Shown here piece by piece: positions 16,666 through 25,063 of a stretch of 64,000 nt of DNA. The notes beneath the pieces were generated by a model. That model did no database searches. It was not told the origin of the DNA and saw only the letters and a list, made by a program, of their open reading frames with translations. The DNA lies in contig NZ_FOBD01000013.1 of assembly GCF_900109515.1 (NCBI RefSeq), positions 124,001-188,000 of the forward strand, read 5' to 3'. How positions within the stretch are numbered: the first letter of the stretch is position 1; every line of letters begins with the position of its first letter. The translations under genes were made by a program, and so were the position numbers. The stretch comes from Paenibacillus sp. OK003. GTDB lineage: Bacteria > Bacillota > Bacilli > Paenibacillales > Paenibacillaceae.

Positions 16666-17637
16666 TTATTGGGACAAACGCTGTGCAAGCTCGTAAGTTT
16701 CCATATCGAAGTCTTTTTTGGTATTCACAACTTTATCAATATCGGTCAGGGTCAGTTCACCCTTGATAATACCGCAACCTTTGTCTGTCTCACCTGCAAT
16801 CAGACTGCGAACTGCGAAATCTCCCAGACGACTCGCAAGGTTACGGTCAAACGGAGTTGGCGTACCCCCACGCTGAATGTGACCCAAGACAGTTACACGC
16901 GGCTCATATGTTGGGCAGCGTTCCATCAGTTCTTTTGCTACATCCTCACCTTTGCCCACACCTTCAGCAACGATGATGATACTGTGGCGTTTGCCATGTG
17001 CAAAGTTGGCTTTCATGCGATCTGCCACTTCATCCATGTCAAACGGAACTTCCGGTACAAGAATCGTTTCTGCACCCGATGCAAGTCCTGCATGTAAAGC
17101 GATATCGCCACAGTGACGACCCATAACTTCAACGATAGAAGAACGTTCGTGTGAAGACATCGTATCGCGCAATTTGTTAACTGCATCTACTACTACGCTT
17201 ACTGCTGTATCGAATCCGATCGTGTAATCGGTGAAAGAAACGTCATTATCAATCGTTCCCGGAAGACCCATCGTGTTGATGCCCAGCTTGCTCAGTTTGT
17301 TGGCGCCGTTGTATGAACCGTCTCCACCAATAACAACCAGGCCGTCAATGCCACGTGCACGCAAAATGTCTGCGCCTTTTTGCTGACCTTCAGCGGTATA
17401 GAATTCCTTGCAGCGTGCCGATTGCAGAACCGTTCCCCCACGCTGGATGATATCCCCTACACTACGCAAGTCCATTGGGAAAATGTCGTTATTCAAAAGA
17501 CCCTGGTATCCACGTTGAACCCCGTACACTTCGAGACCGTGAAACAGTCCGCTGCGAACAACCGCACGAACAGCCGCGTTCATCCCTTGTGAATCACCAC
17601 CGCTCGTTAAAACTGCGATTTTCTTTACTGCTCTCAT
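16666..17637 (-). CDS. pfkA: ATP-dependent 6-phosphofructokinase
   Basis: A 323-residue bacterial PFK of normal length. ATP site LTSGGDSQGMN (residues 10-20), GGDGS (104-108), catalytic TIDND (128-132) and the fructose-6-phosphate loop VEVMGRHCGD are intact. It phosphorylates fructose-6-phosphate in glycolysis. In many Bacilli pfkA is followed by pyk and preceded by accDA; here it lies 53 bp downstream of the terpene synthase gene ytpB and has no pyk. The ATG has GGAGG about 10 nt upstream. Confidence 0.95.
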   Translation of the reverse strand: MRAVKKIAVLTSGGDSQGMNAAVRAVVRSGLFHGLEVYGVQRGYQGLLNNDIFPMDLRSVGDIIQRGGTVLQSARCKEFYTAEGQQKGADILRARGIDGLVVIGGDGSYNGANKLSKLGINTMGLPGTIDNDVSFTDYTIGFDTAVSVVVDAVNKLRDTMSSHERSSIVEVMGRHCGDIALHAGLASGAETILVPEVPFDMDEVADRMKANFAHGKRHSIIIVAEGVGKGEDVAKELMERCPTYEPRVTVLGHIQRGGTPTPFDRNLASRLGDFAVRSLIAGETDKGCGIIKGELTLTDIDKVVNTKKDFDMETYELAQRLSQ

Positions 17638-17690
17638 GATGTTTCTTCCTCCTCTAGTTTCACTTCAGGCTCCCACCACAAACGCCTGAC

Positions 17691-18770
17691 TTACATATGC
17701 TTACGAATCCAGCGGCTAAAGATAAAGAAAAATACTCTTGTCATCGGACTATTCTTCATCAGACGCTTGGAAACGACGCGAACTTCCTGTTGTTCGCTGA
17801 CTTTGGGATCAGACAGGTAAATGGCAAGCAGTCCTTCAATAATCATCCGGTGAAACGCACTCCCCGGAATTTTCTGCACATCACTGCGGGCCATCTCCAC
17901 AATAAAAGCAATTCGGTCCAGCATTGTCTCCACATTCTCATAATAATTGCAGAAGTTGAGATCTCCTCCGATGCGATCTTCATCCTGATCGATTAAATAA
18001 TCAAGCATAATGTGCAGTGCGCATACATGAGGAAAATAGGCAGTGTGGATCGAAGCCGCCTGCTCTTCTGTCAGCTGATCATCACTCGCAGCCAGAAACA
18101 GCATGAATACGCCCAGCGTAGAGCCGGTAGCGGCGGCAAATTCGTTCCAACGGAACTGAGGGGTGCGGTGGCGATGTTCCGACCACCATTCCAGCAATGC
18201 CGTTTCTCTCAGTTCCGGCTTGATGTGCTTATATACCTGCAGGTCCGTGTATAGGCCTGCCAGATCCTGAATTTGAGGCTTGGCGGATGCATATCCTGGC
18301 AACTGACGAGTCAGCTCCTGACACGAGGTCACCAGATTCCTTAGGTATCCACCATCATCCTGCTCCTCGCGAAGCGCGTAATAATTGACAGGGGTTGCTT
18401 CGGGATCTACCGCATCAAGCATAGATTGATGGAGAAGCCGAAAGTCATTCGGGTCCATCGATGTACTACGATCACACAGATTGTCCAAATAATCACTAAT
18501 AGTCTGATATGAAACGATCAGTGGAATCAGAATGTGCCTGTTCGGCAAATCAGGTAAAGCATAAACGGTCCCGCCTTCACAGTGGAACTGCTTGTCCCTG
18601 AGACTGGCCAGTGCCTGATTGCGCAATTCCTCATTCGGAATTTTCTCAGCCTGGGCACGCCATCCATCCAATTCCTTCCGCGTTTCCGGAATGGTGTATT
18701 TGTACACCCCTCTCATCAATGCCAACGGTCCACGCGGATATTGATGACGATTTCGATTTGATTGGCTCAA
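17691..18770 (-). CDS. ytpB: Tetraprenyl-beta-curcumene synthase (YtpB/DUF2600)
   Basis: A 359-residue all-helical class IB terpene synthase. An Asp-rich motif lies at residues 92-100 (SDYLDNLCD) and a second at about 255-266 (LDYLIDQDEDR), which should bind the magnesium-diphosphate. Bacillus YtpB converts heptaprenyl diphosphate to tetraprenyl-beta-curcumene, the first step to C35 sesquarterpenes. The second enzyme, tetraprenyl-beta-curcumene cyclase, is not in this window. The TTG start has GTGGAGG 10 nt upstream. It is divergent from a MOP-type flippase gene. Confidence 0.92.
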   Translation of the reverse strand: MSQSNRNRHQYPRGPLALMRGVYKYTIPETRKELDGWRAQAEKIPNEELRNQALASLRDKQFHCEGGTVYALPDLPNRHILIPLIVSYQTISDYLDNLCDRSTSMDPNDFRLLHQSMLDAVDPEATPVNYYALREEQDDGGYLRNLVTSCQELTRQLPGYASAKPQIQDLAGLYTDLQVYKHIKPELRETALLEWWSEHRHRTPQFRWNEFAAATGSTLGVFMLFLAASDDQLTEEQAASIHTAYFPHVCALHIMLDYLIDQDEDRIGGDLNFCNYYENVETMLDRIAFIVEMARSDVQKIPGSAFHRMIIEGLLAIYLSDPKVSEQQEVRVVSKRLMKNSPMTRVFFFIFSRWIRKHM

Positions 18771-18949
18771 AATAAATGTGCCTCCACTTGGTTGAATACG
18801 TATTAGAGCGATTTTTAACCAATCCTATTATAATATGATCCCCTTAATTGTACAAATGATCTCCCGCATATTCCGCACAAAAAATCGCATCCGCTTTCAA
18901 GGCTTTGTGATATACTAGCCATATTTCATCCATCAAAGGAGTCGTTGAC

Positions 18950-20290
18950 ATGACGTCAAGTGAACCACTTTCGTGGAGACGGTTATTTGCATTTTTTGTC
19001 CCACTGGGCATATCCGCCTCTCTCGTTACCATTTCGCACGTAATCATTAACAGTACACTCGCACGTTCCGCTCATCCCGAGACGGTCATTGCCAGCTACG
19101 CCATCGCTGGTAGCCTGCTGACCCTCACCGAGCGCCCTTCAACCCTTCTGCGTCAAACCTGTTCGGCGCTGGTTCGGGATCGCCTTTCCTTTCAGGCCCT
19201 CACGTTTGTGACCAAAATATTTCTCGCTTGTGTGCTCCTGATCGGATTCCTCATCGTATATTCTCCCATTGGTACAGGTGTATTCAAATATCTGTTTGGC
19301 GTAAGTCCGGATCTGTTAACCAAAGTGATTGACGTTTACGAGATTCTCATGTATGTCAGCATCTTTTCGGTCATCCGCAACATCTATCAGGGCATCATTA
19401 TTACGAATAACCGTACAAAATGGCTGACGATCGGCATGTTATTCCGCCTTGCCGGCATGTATGGCCTGTCCTTGTATTTCATCTATACCGACAGCATTGA
19501 CAGTGGACGTGTAGGCGCTATCATTTTTGCCGCGGGTATGATGATTGAGGCTTTGGTCAGTTTTCTCGAAGGCAACAGCATCAAGCGCAAGATGCCAGCC
19601 AAGCTGGAGGATCATCCTGTTGAAAACAAGGCAGACGTCTTTCGCTTCTACAAGCCACTGTTATTGTCCAGTTTCGTGGCCCTGTTTATCGGACCCGTCA
19701 TTAATATCGTACTTGGCAAAACGACCGGGATTGCTCTAGCCATCTCTTCCTTTGCCGTTGCGAGTAGCCTGATGCAGTTGATGCTGAGCTTTTTTACATA
19801 CATCCACCAAATCGTGCTAAATTTCTATCTTGTTGATCCCAAACTGGTGAAAAAGTTCGCACTGGTCACCGGATTTATTCCTTTTGCCATGACCGTATCG
19901 ATTGCTTACACCCCGCTTGGACCTTGGGTATTGGAAAATGTAATGAGTGTTCAGGGCAATCTGCTACAGCAAAGTTTGTGGACGCTGCGTGCATTTGTAC
20001 TGTTTCCGCTAATTTCACCTTTTCTCGACTTTAGCAACGGTTTGATTCTGCTGCGCGGACAAACCAAAACGATGTTTCGCTCCCAGACGGCCAATGCCAT
20101 ATGTACGGTGATCGTCCTGCTCATACTGGTCAGCATATTCCCTGCGTGGAACGGCATGATCGGCGCAGTCGCTCAATCCCTCGGCCTGCTTGCCGAGCTC
20201 GTCATTGTCTGGCTTGTCATCCGGCGTACACAGAAGGAACCTACCATGTCTGTAACCCCATCCGGGAAATCAACTTCCCTCAAGGGATAA
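18950..20290 (+). CDS. MOP/MATE-like membrane transporter
   Basis: A 446-residue protein with about 12 spans and the general layout of the MOP flippase superfamily (RRLFAFFVPLGISASLVTIS at the N-terminus, second half from about residue 230: FYKPLLLSSFVALFIGPVI). It is diverged from the classical MATE pump at 15 kb; similar Bacillus/Paenibacillus proteins are annotated as MatE-like. The ATG at 18950 has AAAGGAG upstream. It is followed after 37 bp by an MFS gene, so the two probably form one unit. Substrate unknown. Confidence 0.75.
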   Translation: MTSSEPLSWRRLFAFFVPLGISASLVTISHVIINSTLARSAHPETVIASYAIAGSLLTLTERPSTLLRQTCSALVRDRLSFQALTFVTKIFLACVLLIGFLIVYSPIGTGVFKYLFGVSPDLLTKVIDVYEILMYVSIFSVIRNIYQGIIITNNRTKWLTIGMLFRLAGMYGLSLYFIYTDSIDSGRVGAIIFAAGMMIEALVSFLEGNSIKRKMPAKLEDHPVENKADVFRFYKPLLLSSFVALFIGPVINIVLGKTTGIALAISSFAVASSLMQLMLSFFTYIHQIVLNFYLVDPKLVKKFALVTGFIPFAMTVSIAYTPLGPWVLENVMSVQGNLLQQSLWTLRAFVLFPLISPFLDFSNGLILLRGQTKTMFRSQTANAICTVIVLLILVSIFPAWNGMIGAVAQSLGLLAELVIVWLVIRRTQKEPTMSVTPSGKSTSLKG

Positions 20291-20327
20291 TAAATTTGAA
20301 CTGTAATCAAGAATGGAGCCTTTCATC

Positions 20328-21497
20328 ATGAAATCAAGTCATACCGCCCGGCCAGATCAAAACTGGCTGCGGGCACTTATGTTCACCATCTTCGGTTCCA
20401 CCGTTCTGGTGGTATCGTATTTCCAGCTTTACTTCAGTCATCTGGGATTCAGTCGGGCCGAAATCGGCTACCTCTACGGAATCGGTCCTCTCGTCTCCGT
20501 ATTCTCCAACATGTTCTGGAGTATGGCCAGTGACCGCTACAAAACCGTACGCAAAGTGATGATCATCTTGCTTGCCGGGCAACTGCTCACCGGTGTCATG
20601 CTTGCCAATGCCACAACCTTTGGTCAGGTGTTTGTACTGGTGGCCCTGTTTTACTTTTTCTACTACCCGGTTTATCCACTTTCCGATACGATGGCAATTA
20701 CAACCGCGAGCAAGTACGGGCGAAATTTCACTTCCATTCGTGTATTTGGCTCGATCGGTTATGCATTCTTTGCGTTAAGCATTGGATATTTTCTCGGATC
20801 TTTCGGACCGGGATGGACGATGTGGGTATGTATTGCGCTGGCCGCAACTACACTCCTGATCGGTTTTCGATTAAAAGATCAGCCTTCGGGCAGCAGCACT
20901 AAGATGGATCTTTCGGGTCTGTGGTCCATCTTGAAACGAAGGGATGTCCTCACCTTTTTCGGTTGCGTTTTCCTGCTCGCTCTGGGTCACCGGATGAATG
21001 AAGCCTTTCTTACCATTACGCTGAAAGATCTAGGTGCCAGTGAAGGGCTGATCGGCTGGTCCCTGTTGATCTCTTCGGTCAGTGAGATTCCCGTGTTTTT
21101 GCTGCTAAGCAGATACGGCAATCGCTACAAAGAACTTCCTTTGCTCACGATCGCTGCACTGATGTATACGATTCGTTTATTTCTGATGTCCATCTCAAAT
21201 ACACCAGCGGCAGTCGTTGCTATTCAGACGATGCATAGCGTGACCTTTGGCATCTTCTACGTGACTGCAGTCCGTTATATTACCCGCCTTGTTCCGGATG
21301 GCTATCGCGCCACTGGTATGGCCCTGTTCACCATTGTGTGGTCCAGCGCTTCCGGTCTGCTCAGCGGAACCCTGGGGGGATTGCTATTAGAGCATACCAA
21401 CCGAAGCACCTTCTATCTCACTGCGATGGCGTTTTCCCTGGCCGCACTTGTTGGATTTTCCATGAAGCTTTGGTCAAGCATGACTAGCCGCACATAA
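20328..21497 (+). CDS. MFS transporter (MFS_1-like)
   Basis: A 389-residue, 12-span major facilitator. The first span FGSTVLVVSYFQLYFSHLGF and GIGPLVSVFSNMFWSMASDRY (the motif A loop, SDRY) resemble the MFS_1-like group that includes phenylpropionate permease HcaT-type proteins. Substrate and direction are not evident. ATG 20328 is chosen because TGGAG lies 9 nt upstream; the ATG at 20313 is inside that ribosome site. It is probably co-transcribed with the preceding MOP transporter. Confidence 0.88.
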   Translation: MKSSHTARPDQNWLRALMFTIFGSTVLVVSYFQLYFSHLGFSRAEIGYLYGIGPLVSVFSNMFWSMASDRYKTVRKVMIILLAGQLLTGVMLANATTFGQVFVLVALFYFFYYPVYPLSDTMAITTASKYGRNFTSIRVFGSIGYAFFALSIGYFLGSFGPGWTMWVCIALAATTLLIGFRLKDQPSGSSTKMDLSGLWSILKRRDVLTFFGCVFLLALGHRMNEAFLTITLKDLGASEGLIGWSLLISSVSEIPVFLLLSRYGNRYKELPLLTIAALMYTIRLFLMSISNTPAAVVAIQTMHSVTFGIFYVTAVRYITRLVPDGYRATGMALFTIVWSSASGLLSGTLGGLLLEHTNRSTFYLTAMAFSLAALVGFSMKLWSSMTSRT

Positions 21498-21546
21498 GCA
21501 TCCAACAAGGATTTCCCTTATGGATCTCAACATATCAAAACATATC

Positions 21547-21584
21547 AAAAAAAGCACAGCCTCCCATGGGGGGGACTGTGCTTG
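21547..21584 (-). terminator. Leftward terminator of the cold-shock gene
   Basis: On the minus strand AAGCACAG with C-rich inner arm pairs with CTGTGCTT followed by TTTTTTT; the plus strand lacks a T-run. Confidence 0.8.
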
Positions 21585-21645
21585 GGTTCGTATATTCAGC
21601 TATAAGCCAATCATTTATAAGAAATCCGTATGACCGGAAATATTC

Positions 21646-21843
21646 TTACAATTTGTTTACGTTAGCTGCTTGAGGACCACGGTTTCCATCAGTAATTTCG
21701 AATTCTACCGCTTGACCTTCTTCCAATGTTTTGAAGCCGTCGCCTTGGATTGCGGAGAAATGTACGAATACGTCCTCGCCGCCTTCAACTGAAATAAAGC
21801 CATAGCCTTTTTCTGCGTTAAACCATTTAACTGTACCTTTCAA
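21646..21843 (-). CDS. Cold-shock protein (CspA/CspB family)
   Basis: A 65-residue single OB-fold protein with both nucleic-acid motifs, KGYGFISV and DVFVHFSAI. It closely matches Bacillus CspB/CspD and acts as an RNA chaperone and antiterminator in cold and in growth. The start is a TTG with TAGGAGG 9 nt upstream. The 160-bp spacer to the divergent gene at 22007 leaves room for a structured cold-shock leader. Confidence 0.95.
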   Translation of the reverse strand: MKGTVKWFNAEKGYGFISVEGGEDVFVHFSAIQGDGFKTLEEGQAVEFEITDGNRGPQAANVNKL

Positions 21844-22006
21844 ATGAACAACCTCCTAAAAATATCGCCATCTATGGCGAATACCCTTATTATACTGTAT
21901 GACCTTCTACATTGCAATTTATCTTTTCCATAAAAGTCGAAAAAATTTGCTTTGAATCCAAGGGTACGGTATCATTTTACCAAAACCGTTAGTTTGGAGA
22001 CTACCT

Positions 22007-22240
22007 ATGATAAAAAAACATGAAATATACAAAACAGACAAGTGGAATATGATGACCGTAGAAGTTCAAGGCAAGTATCTGGTGCTTCGTGAAATCTCGG
22101 AAGAATGGGGCGAAGAATGCCATACATTCCTCAGCCGTCCTGCGTTGATGCACTGGGCTGAACGCCGCTTCCCGAAAGCCGATTTCGAGAACCGCGAGGA
22201 CGAATGGCGTCAACTGATGGCTGCCTTCAAAGGGGTCTAG
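22007..22240 (+). CDS. Small conserved-looking protein, unknown function
   Basis: A 77-residue hydrophilic protein (KTDKWNMMTVEVQGKYLVLRE, then EWGEECHTFLSRPALMHWAE). I do not recognise a family. ATG with TTTGGAGA upstream, codon use like its neighbours, and a downstream gene starting 3 bp after its stop support expression. The final part WRQLMAAFKGV is probably helical. Confidence 0.7.
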   Translation: MIKKHEIYKTDKWNMMTVEVQGKYLVLREISEEWGEECHTFLSRPALMHWAERRFPKADFENREDEWRQLMAAFKGV

Positions 22241-22243
22241 CCC

Positions 22244-22429
22244 ATGCAGCTTGACTCAAGCAATGTTGTCATCTTCATAATTCTTGCTTTTTCCCTAGGA
22301 ATCGTGCTGATTCTGGGACGCAACTCCATCCCGGATCGTTTAAGACGGGGCATGGCTCTGATTGCCACCCTGCTGATTTGTTTCGCATTTTTCCTGATCG
22401 TTTACTTTTTGGTCAATATGGGAGCCTAG
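22244..22429 (+). CDS. Small two-span membrane protein
   Basis: A 61-residue protein with two hydrophobic helices (residues 8-24 and about 36-58) joined by a basic loop NSIPDRLRRG. No family recognised. It begins 3 bp after the preceding small gene, with AAAGGGG as ribosome site inside that gene's end, so the two are translated together. Confidence 0.65.
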   Translation: MQLDSSNVVIFIILAFSLGIVLILGRNSIPDRLRRGMALIATLLICFAFFLIVYFLVNMGA

Positions 22430-22462
22430 CTTTTTCAAATATTTCAATGCCCCTCAGGTCAT

Positions 22463-22486
22463 ACTATACGGGATTATTCGTATAGT
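22463..22486. promoter_or_regulatory. Perfect 8-bp inverted repeat upstream of pepF
   Basis: ACTATACG and CGTATAGT flank an 8-bp spacer, ending immediately before the GAGGAGG ribosome site of the upstream pepF start. It could be an operator or an mRNA hairpin that controls that start. Confidence 0.5.
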
Positions 22487-22500
22487 GAGGAGGAAGGCCG

Positions 22501-24420
22501 TTGAAATACCGCAAATCGCTGTTCATTCTGCTGGTACTTAGTCTGATTCCTTCGTCTCTCTCCGCACAAGCGAGTGGGACGAAGGCAGCTTCGTCTATAT
22601 ACTCATCACTTCATCAAAGGAGGATTCCCATGAGTCAACTATTGAAACGTTCCGAGGTACCTACTGAACAAACCTGGAAACTGGAAGATCTATTTGCCGA
22701 TCAGAAAGCTTGGGATCAGGAATATGAAGAAGTATCGTCTTTGACCAAGAAAGCCTCCGAATTCCAGGGCAAACTGAACAAACCCGATACTCTCAAAAGC
22801 TGTTTTGAACTCGAAGATGAGATCAGCCTCAAAACCGAACGCCTCTTTGTGTATGCACGCATGCATCAAGATGAAGATACAGCTAACCCTACATATCAAA
22901 ACCTGTCCCAAAAAGCACAAAAGTTAAGCGTGCAGGTTGGTGAAGCATTATCTTATGTTACACCCGAAATCTTGTCCCTTCCGGATGATCAGTTGGATGC
23001 CCTCATCTCCAACGAGAAACTCTCTGCCTATAAGTTCACATTGGAAGAGATGAAACGTGAAAAGGCTCATGTACTGAGCCAAGCCGAGGAAGCATTGCTC
23101 GCACAGGTGGGCAACCTGTCCCAGGCACCACAGACCATCTTTAGCATGTTGAACAACGCAGATCTCAAGTTCCCGAAAATAAAGGATGAGCATGGAAACG
23201 AAGTGGAACTGACTCATGGCAGCTATATTCAGTTCTTGGAAAATCCGAATCGGGAAGTTCGCGAACGTGCCTTCAAAGCGGTGTATGAAACCTATGCCAA
23301 GCAAAAGAACACGATTGCTGCAGCTCTGAACGCTAACGTAACTAAAAACATGTTTTATGCCGATGTTCGGAAATATCCTTCCGTCATGGAAATGTCTCTT
23401 TACGGCGACAACATTCCGAAGGATGTATATACCAATCTTGTGGATACGATTCATGAGAGCCTTCCGCTGTTACACCGTTATATGGACCTTCGCAAAAAAT
23501 TGCTCGGTGTAGATAAGTTGCATATGTATGACCTTTTCGCCCCATTGGTGGATGAATACAAAATGGACATTACCTACGAGGAAGCAAAACAAACGGTTAA
23601 AGATGGCTTGAAGCCGCTTGGCAAGGATTATGCAGACGCATTACAGGCCGGCTATGATGATCGCTGGATTGATGTATACGAAAATGAGAATAAACGTTCA
23701 GGCGCATACAGTTGGGGAGCCTACGGCACCCACCCTTACGTCTTGTTGAATCACAAAGATAACCTGAATAGCATGTTTACACTGGCACATGAAATGGGCC
23801 ACGCACTACATTCCCACTATTCAGACACTACACTTCCGTATCGTGATGCACAGTACACCATTTTCCTGGCTGAGGTTGCTTCAACAACGAATGAAGCCTT
23901 GTTGATGGATTATCTGCTCAATAAATCGACGGACCCCAAGGAAAAACTGTACTTGCTGACGTATTATGCAGATCAGTTCCGTACCACCGTATTCCGTCAA
24001 ACCATGTTTGCAGAATTCGAAAAAATTATTCACGAGCGTGCTGAACAGGGTGAAGCTCTCACACCTCAACTGCTTTCGGAAATTTATTATGACCTTAACG
24101 TCAAATACCATGGAAACAGCATGGTGGTGGACAAAGAAATTGAAATGGAATGGGCGCGTATTCCCCACTTCTATAACAGCTTCTACGTGTACAAATATGC
24201 GACCGGCTTCTCAGCAGCGACCAGTTTCTCCAAGCAAATTCTGGAAGAAGGCCAACCTGCCGTGGACCGTTATCTTGGATTCCTCAAGAGCGGTGGCAGT
24301 GACTATTCCATCAACATCCTGAAAAAAGCAGGAGTGGATATGTCTACGCCAGAGCCGATTCGCGAAGCTATGAGTGTGTTCAAGGAACTGATTGAGCAAA
24401 TGGAACAACTAACGAAATAA
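22501..24420 (+). CDS. pepF: Oligoendopeptidase F (M3 family), with signal peptide in the long form
   Basis: An M3-family zinc oligopeptidase with HEMGH at residues 430-434 of the long form, in LAHEMGHALHS, and the usual C-terminal Tyr/His segment. It trims peptides of about 7-17 residues. Two in-frame starts both have excellent ribosome sites: TTG 22501 (GAGGAGG, 7 nt) gives 639 residues beginning with a signal peptide (KYRK, then SLFILLVLSLIPSSLSAQA), and ATG 22630 (AAAGGAGG, 6 nt) gives 596 residues starting MSQLLKRSEVP, the normal cytosolic PepF start. Both an exported and a cytosolic enzyme may be made. A terminator follows. Confidence 0.93.
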   Translation: MKYRKSLFILLVLSLIPSSLSAQASGTKAASSIYSSLHQRRIPMSQLLKRSEVPTEQTWKLEDLFADQKAWDQEYEEVSSLTKKASEFQGKLNKPDTLKSCFELEDEISLKTERLFVYARMHQDEDTANPTYQNLSQKAQKLSVQVGEALSYVTPEILSLPDDQLDALISNEKLSAYKFTLEEMKREKAHVLSQAEEALLAQVGNLSQAPQTIFSMLNNADLKFPKIKDEHGNEVELTHGSYIQFLENPNREVRERAFKAVYETYAKQKNTIAAALNANVTKNMFYADVRKYPSVMEMSLYGDNIPKDVYTNLVDTIHESLPLLHRYMDLRKKLLGVDKLHMYDLFAPLVDEYKMDITYEEAKQTVKDGLKPLGKDYADALQAGYDDRWIDVYENENKRSGAYSWGAYGTHPYVLLNHKDNLNSMFTLAHEMGHALHSHYSDTTLPYRDAQYTIFLAEVASTTNEALLMDYLLNKSTDPKEKLYLLTYYADQFRTTVFRQTMFAEFEKIIHERAEQGEALTPQLLSEIYYDLNVKYHGNSMVVDKEIEMEWARIPHFYNSFYVYKYATGFSAATSFSKQILEEGQPAVDRYLGFLKSGGSDYSINILKKAGVDMSTPEPIREAMSVFKELIEQMEQLTK

Positions 24421-24448
24421 GGTTGCTCTCTCGTCCATGTGACCTGTG

Positions 24449-24479
24449 TCCCTTGCCCATTCGGGCAAGGGATTTTATA
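24449..24479 (+). terminator. Terminator of pepF
   Basis: TCCCTTGCCC-ATTC-GGGCAAGGGA followed by TTTTAT. Confidence 0.85.
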
Positions 24480-24556
24480 ATCAAGCAAGATGCAAGAGCC
24501 ATGAATTAGGGTAATTGCATACATAGTCTTGAATTGTTCAACAAGGAGGCACCACC

Positions 24557-24946
24557 ATGAAAATGCAATGGGCACTCATCGCAGGTCTCGTTTTTGCATT
24601 ACTTACCGGAATTTTTGCGGTCATTAATGTGGATTCCGTGCAAGTCAACCTGCTATTTAACACGGTTCAAATCCCGCTTATTCTGCTCATTCTTGGCTGC
24701 ACCCTAATCGGTGGAATCATTGTAGGTTCTTATGGCATCTTCCGCCAATATCGACTGCAACGCGAGAACAAGCAATTGAAGCTGCGTGTATCCGAATTGG
24801 AAAGCTCCGCAGCAAGCAGCTCTTCCTCCTCTCTGGATTCGTTTAAATCCATAGATACATTCGGAACGACTGATTCGGACAACACTTCGGTGGAGTCCGA
24901 TTCCATTCAGAGTCAACGAAAAGGAAATTCTTCGGGTACGCTGTAA
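24557..24946 (+). CDS. LapA-domain (DUF1049) membrane protein
   Basis: A 129-residue protein with two membrane spans (about 5-25 and 38-60: QWALIAGLVFALLTGIFAVIN, then PLILLILGCTLIGGIIVGS), a short coiled coil (ENKQLKLRVSELE) and a Ser-rich disordered tail. This is the LapA/DUF1049 layout; in Gram-positives the role is unknown, since there is no LPS. AAGGAGG precedes the ATG. Confidence 0.82.
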   Translation: MKMQWALIAGLVFALLTGIFAVINVDSVQVNLLFNTVQIPLILLILGCTLIGGIIVGSYGIFRQYRLQRENKQLKLRVSELESSAASSSSSSLDSFKSIDTFGTTDSDNTSVESDSIQSQRKGNSSGTL

Positions 24947-24956
24947 CACATCAGAG

Positions 24957-25021
24957 GCAGCCTGCTGGCTATCAAGAATGGGATTGTACATTCTGCCAGA
25001 CAGGCTGTATTCTGTTTTTAG
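24957..25021 (+). terminator. Terminator of the LapA-like gene
   Basis: CAGCCTG-C-TGGC pairs with GCCA-GA-CAGGCTG around a 25-nt loop; TATTCTGTTTTT follows. Less regular than the others. Confidence 0.55.
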
Positions 25022-25063
25022 AACGACTTTCTGCACATTTATTAACGAGGAGGAAATTTTCAT

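Noticed and set aside
22948..23454. 168-codon open frame on the minus strand
   Set aside because: Antisense to pepF, no ribosome site, no recognisable domain.
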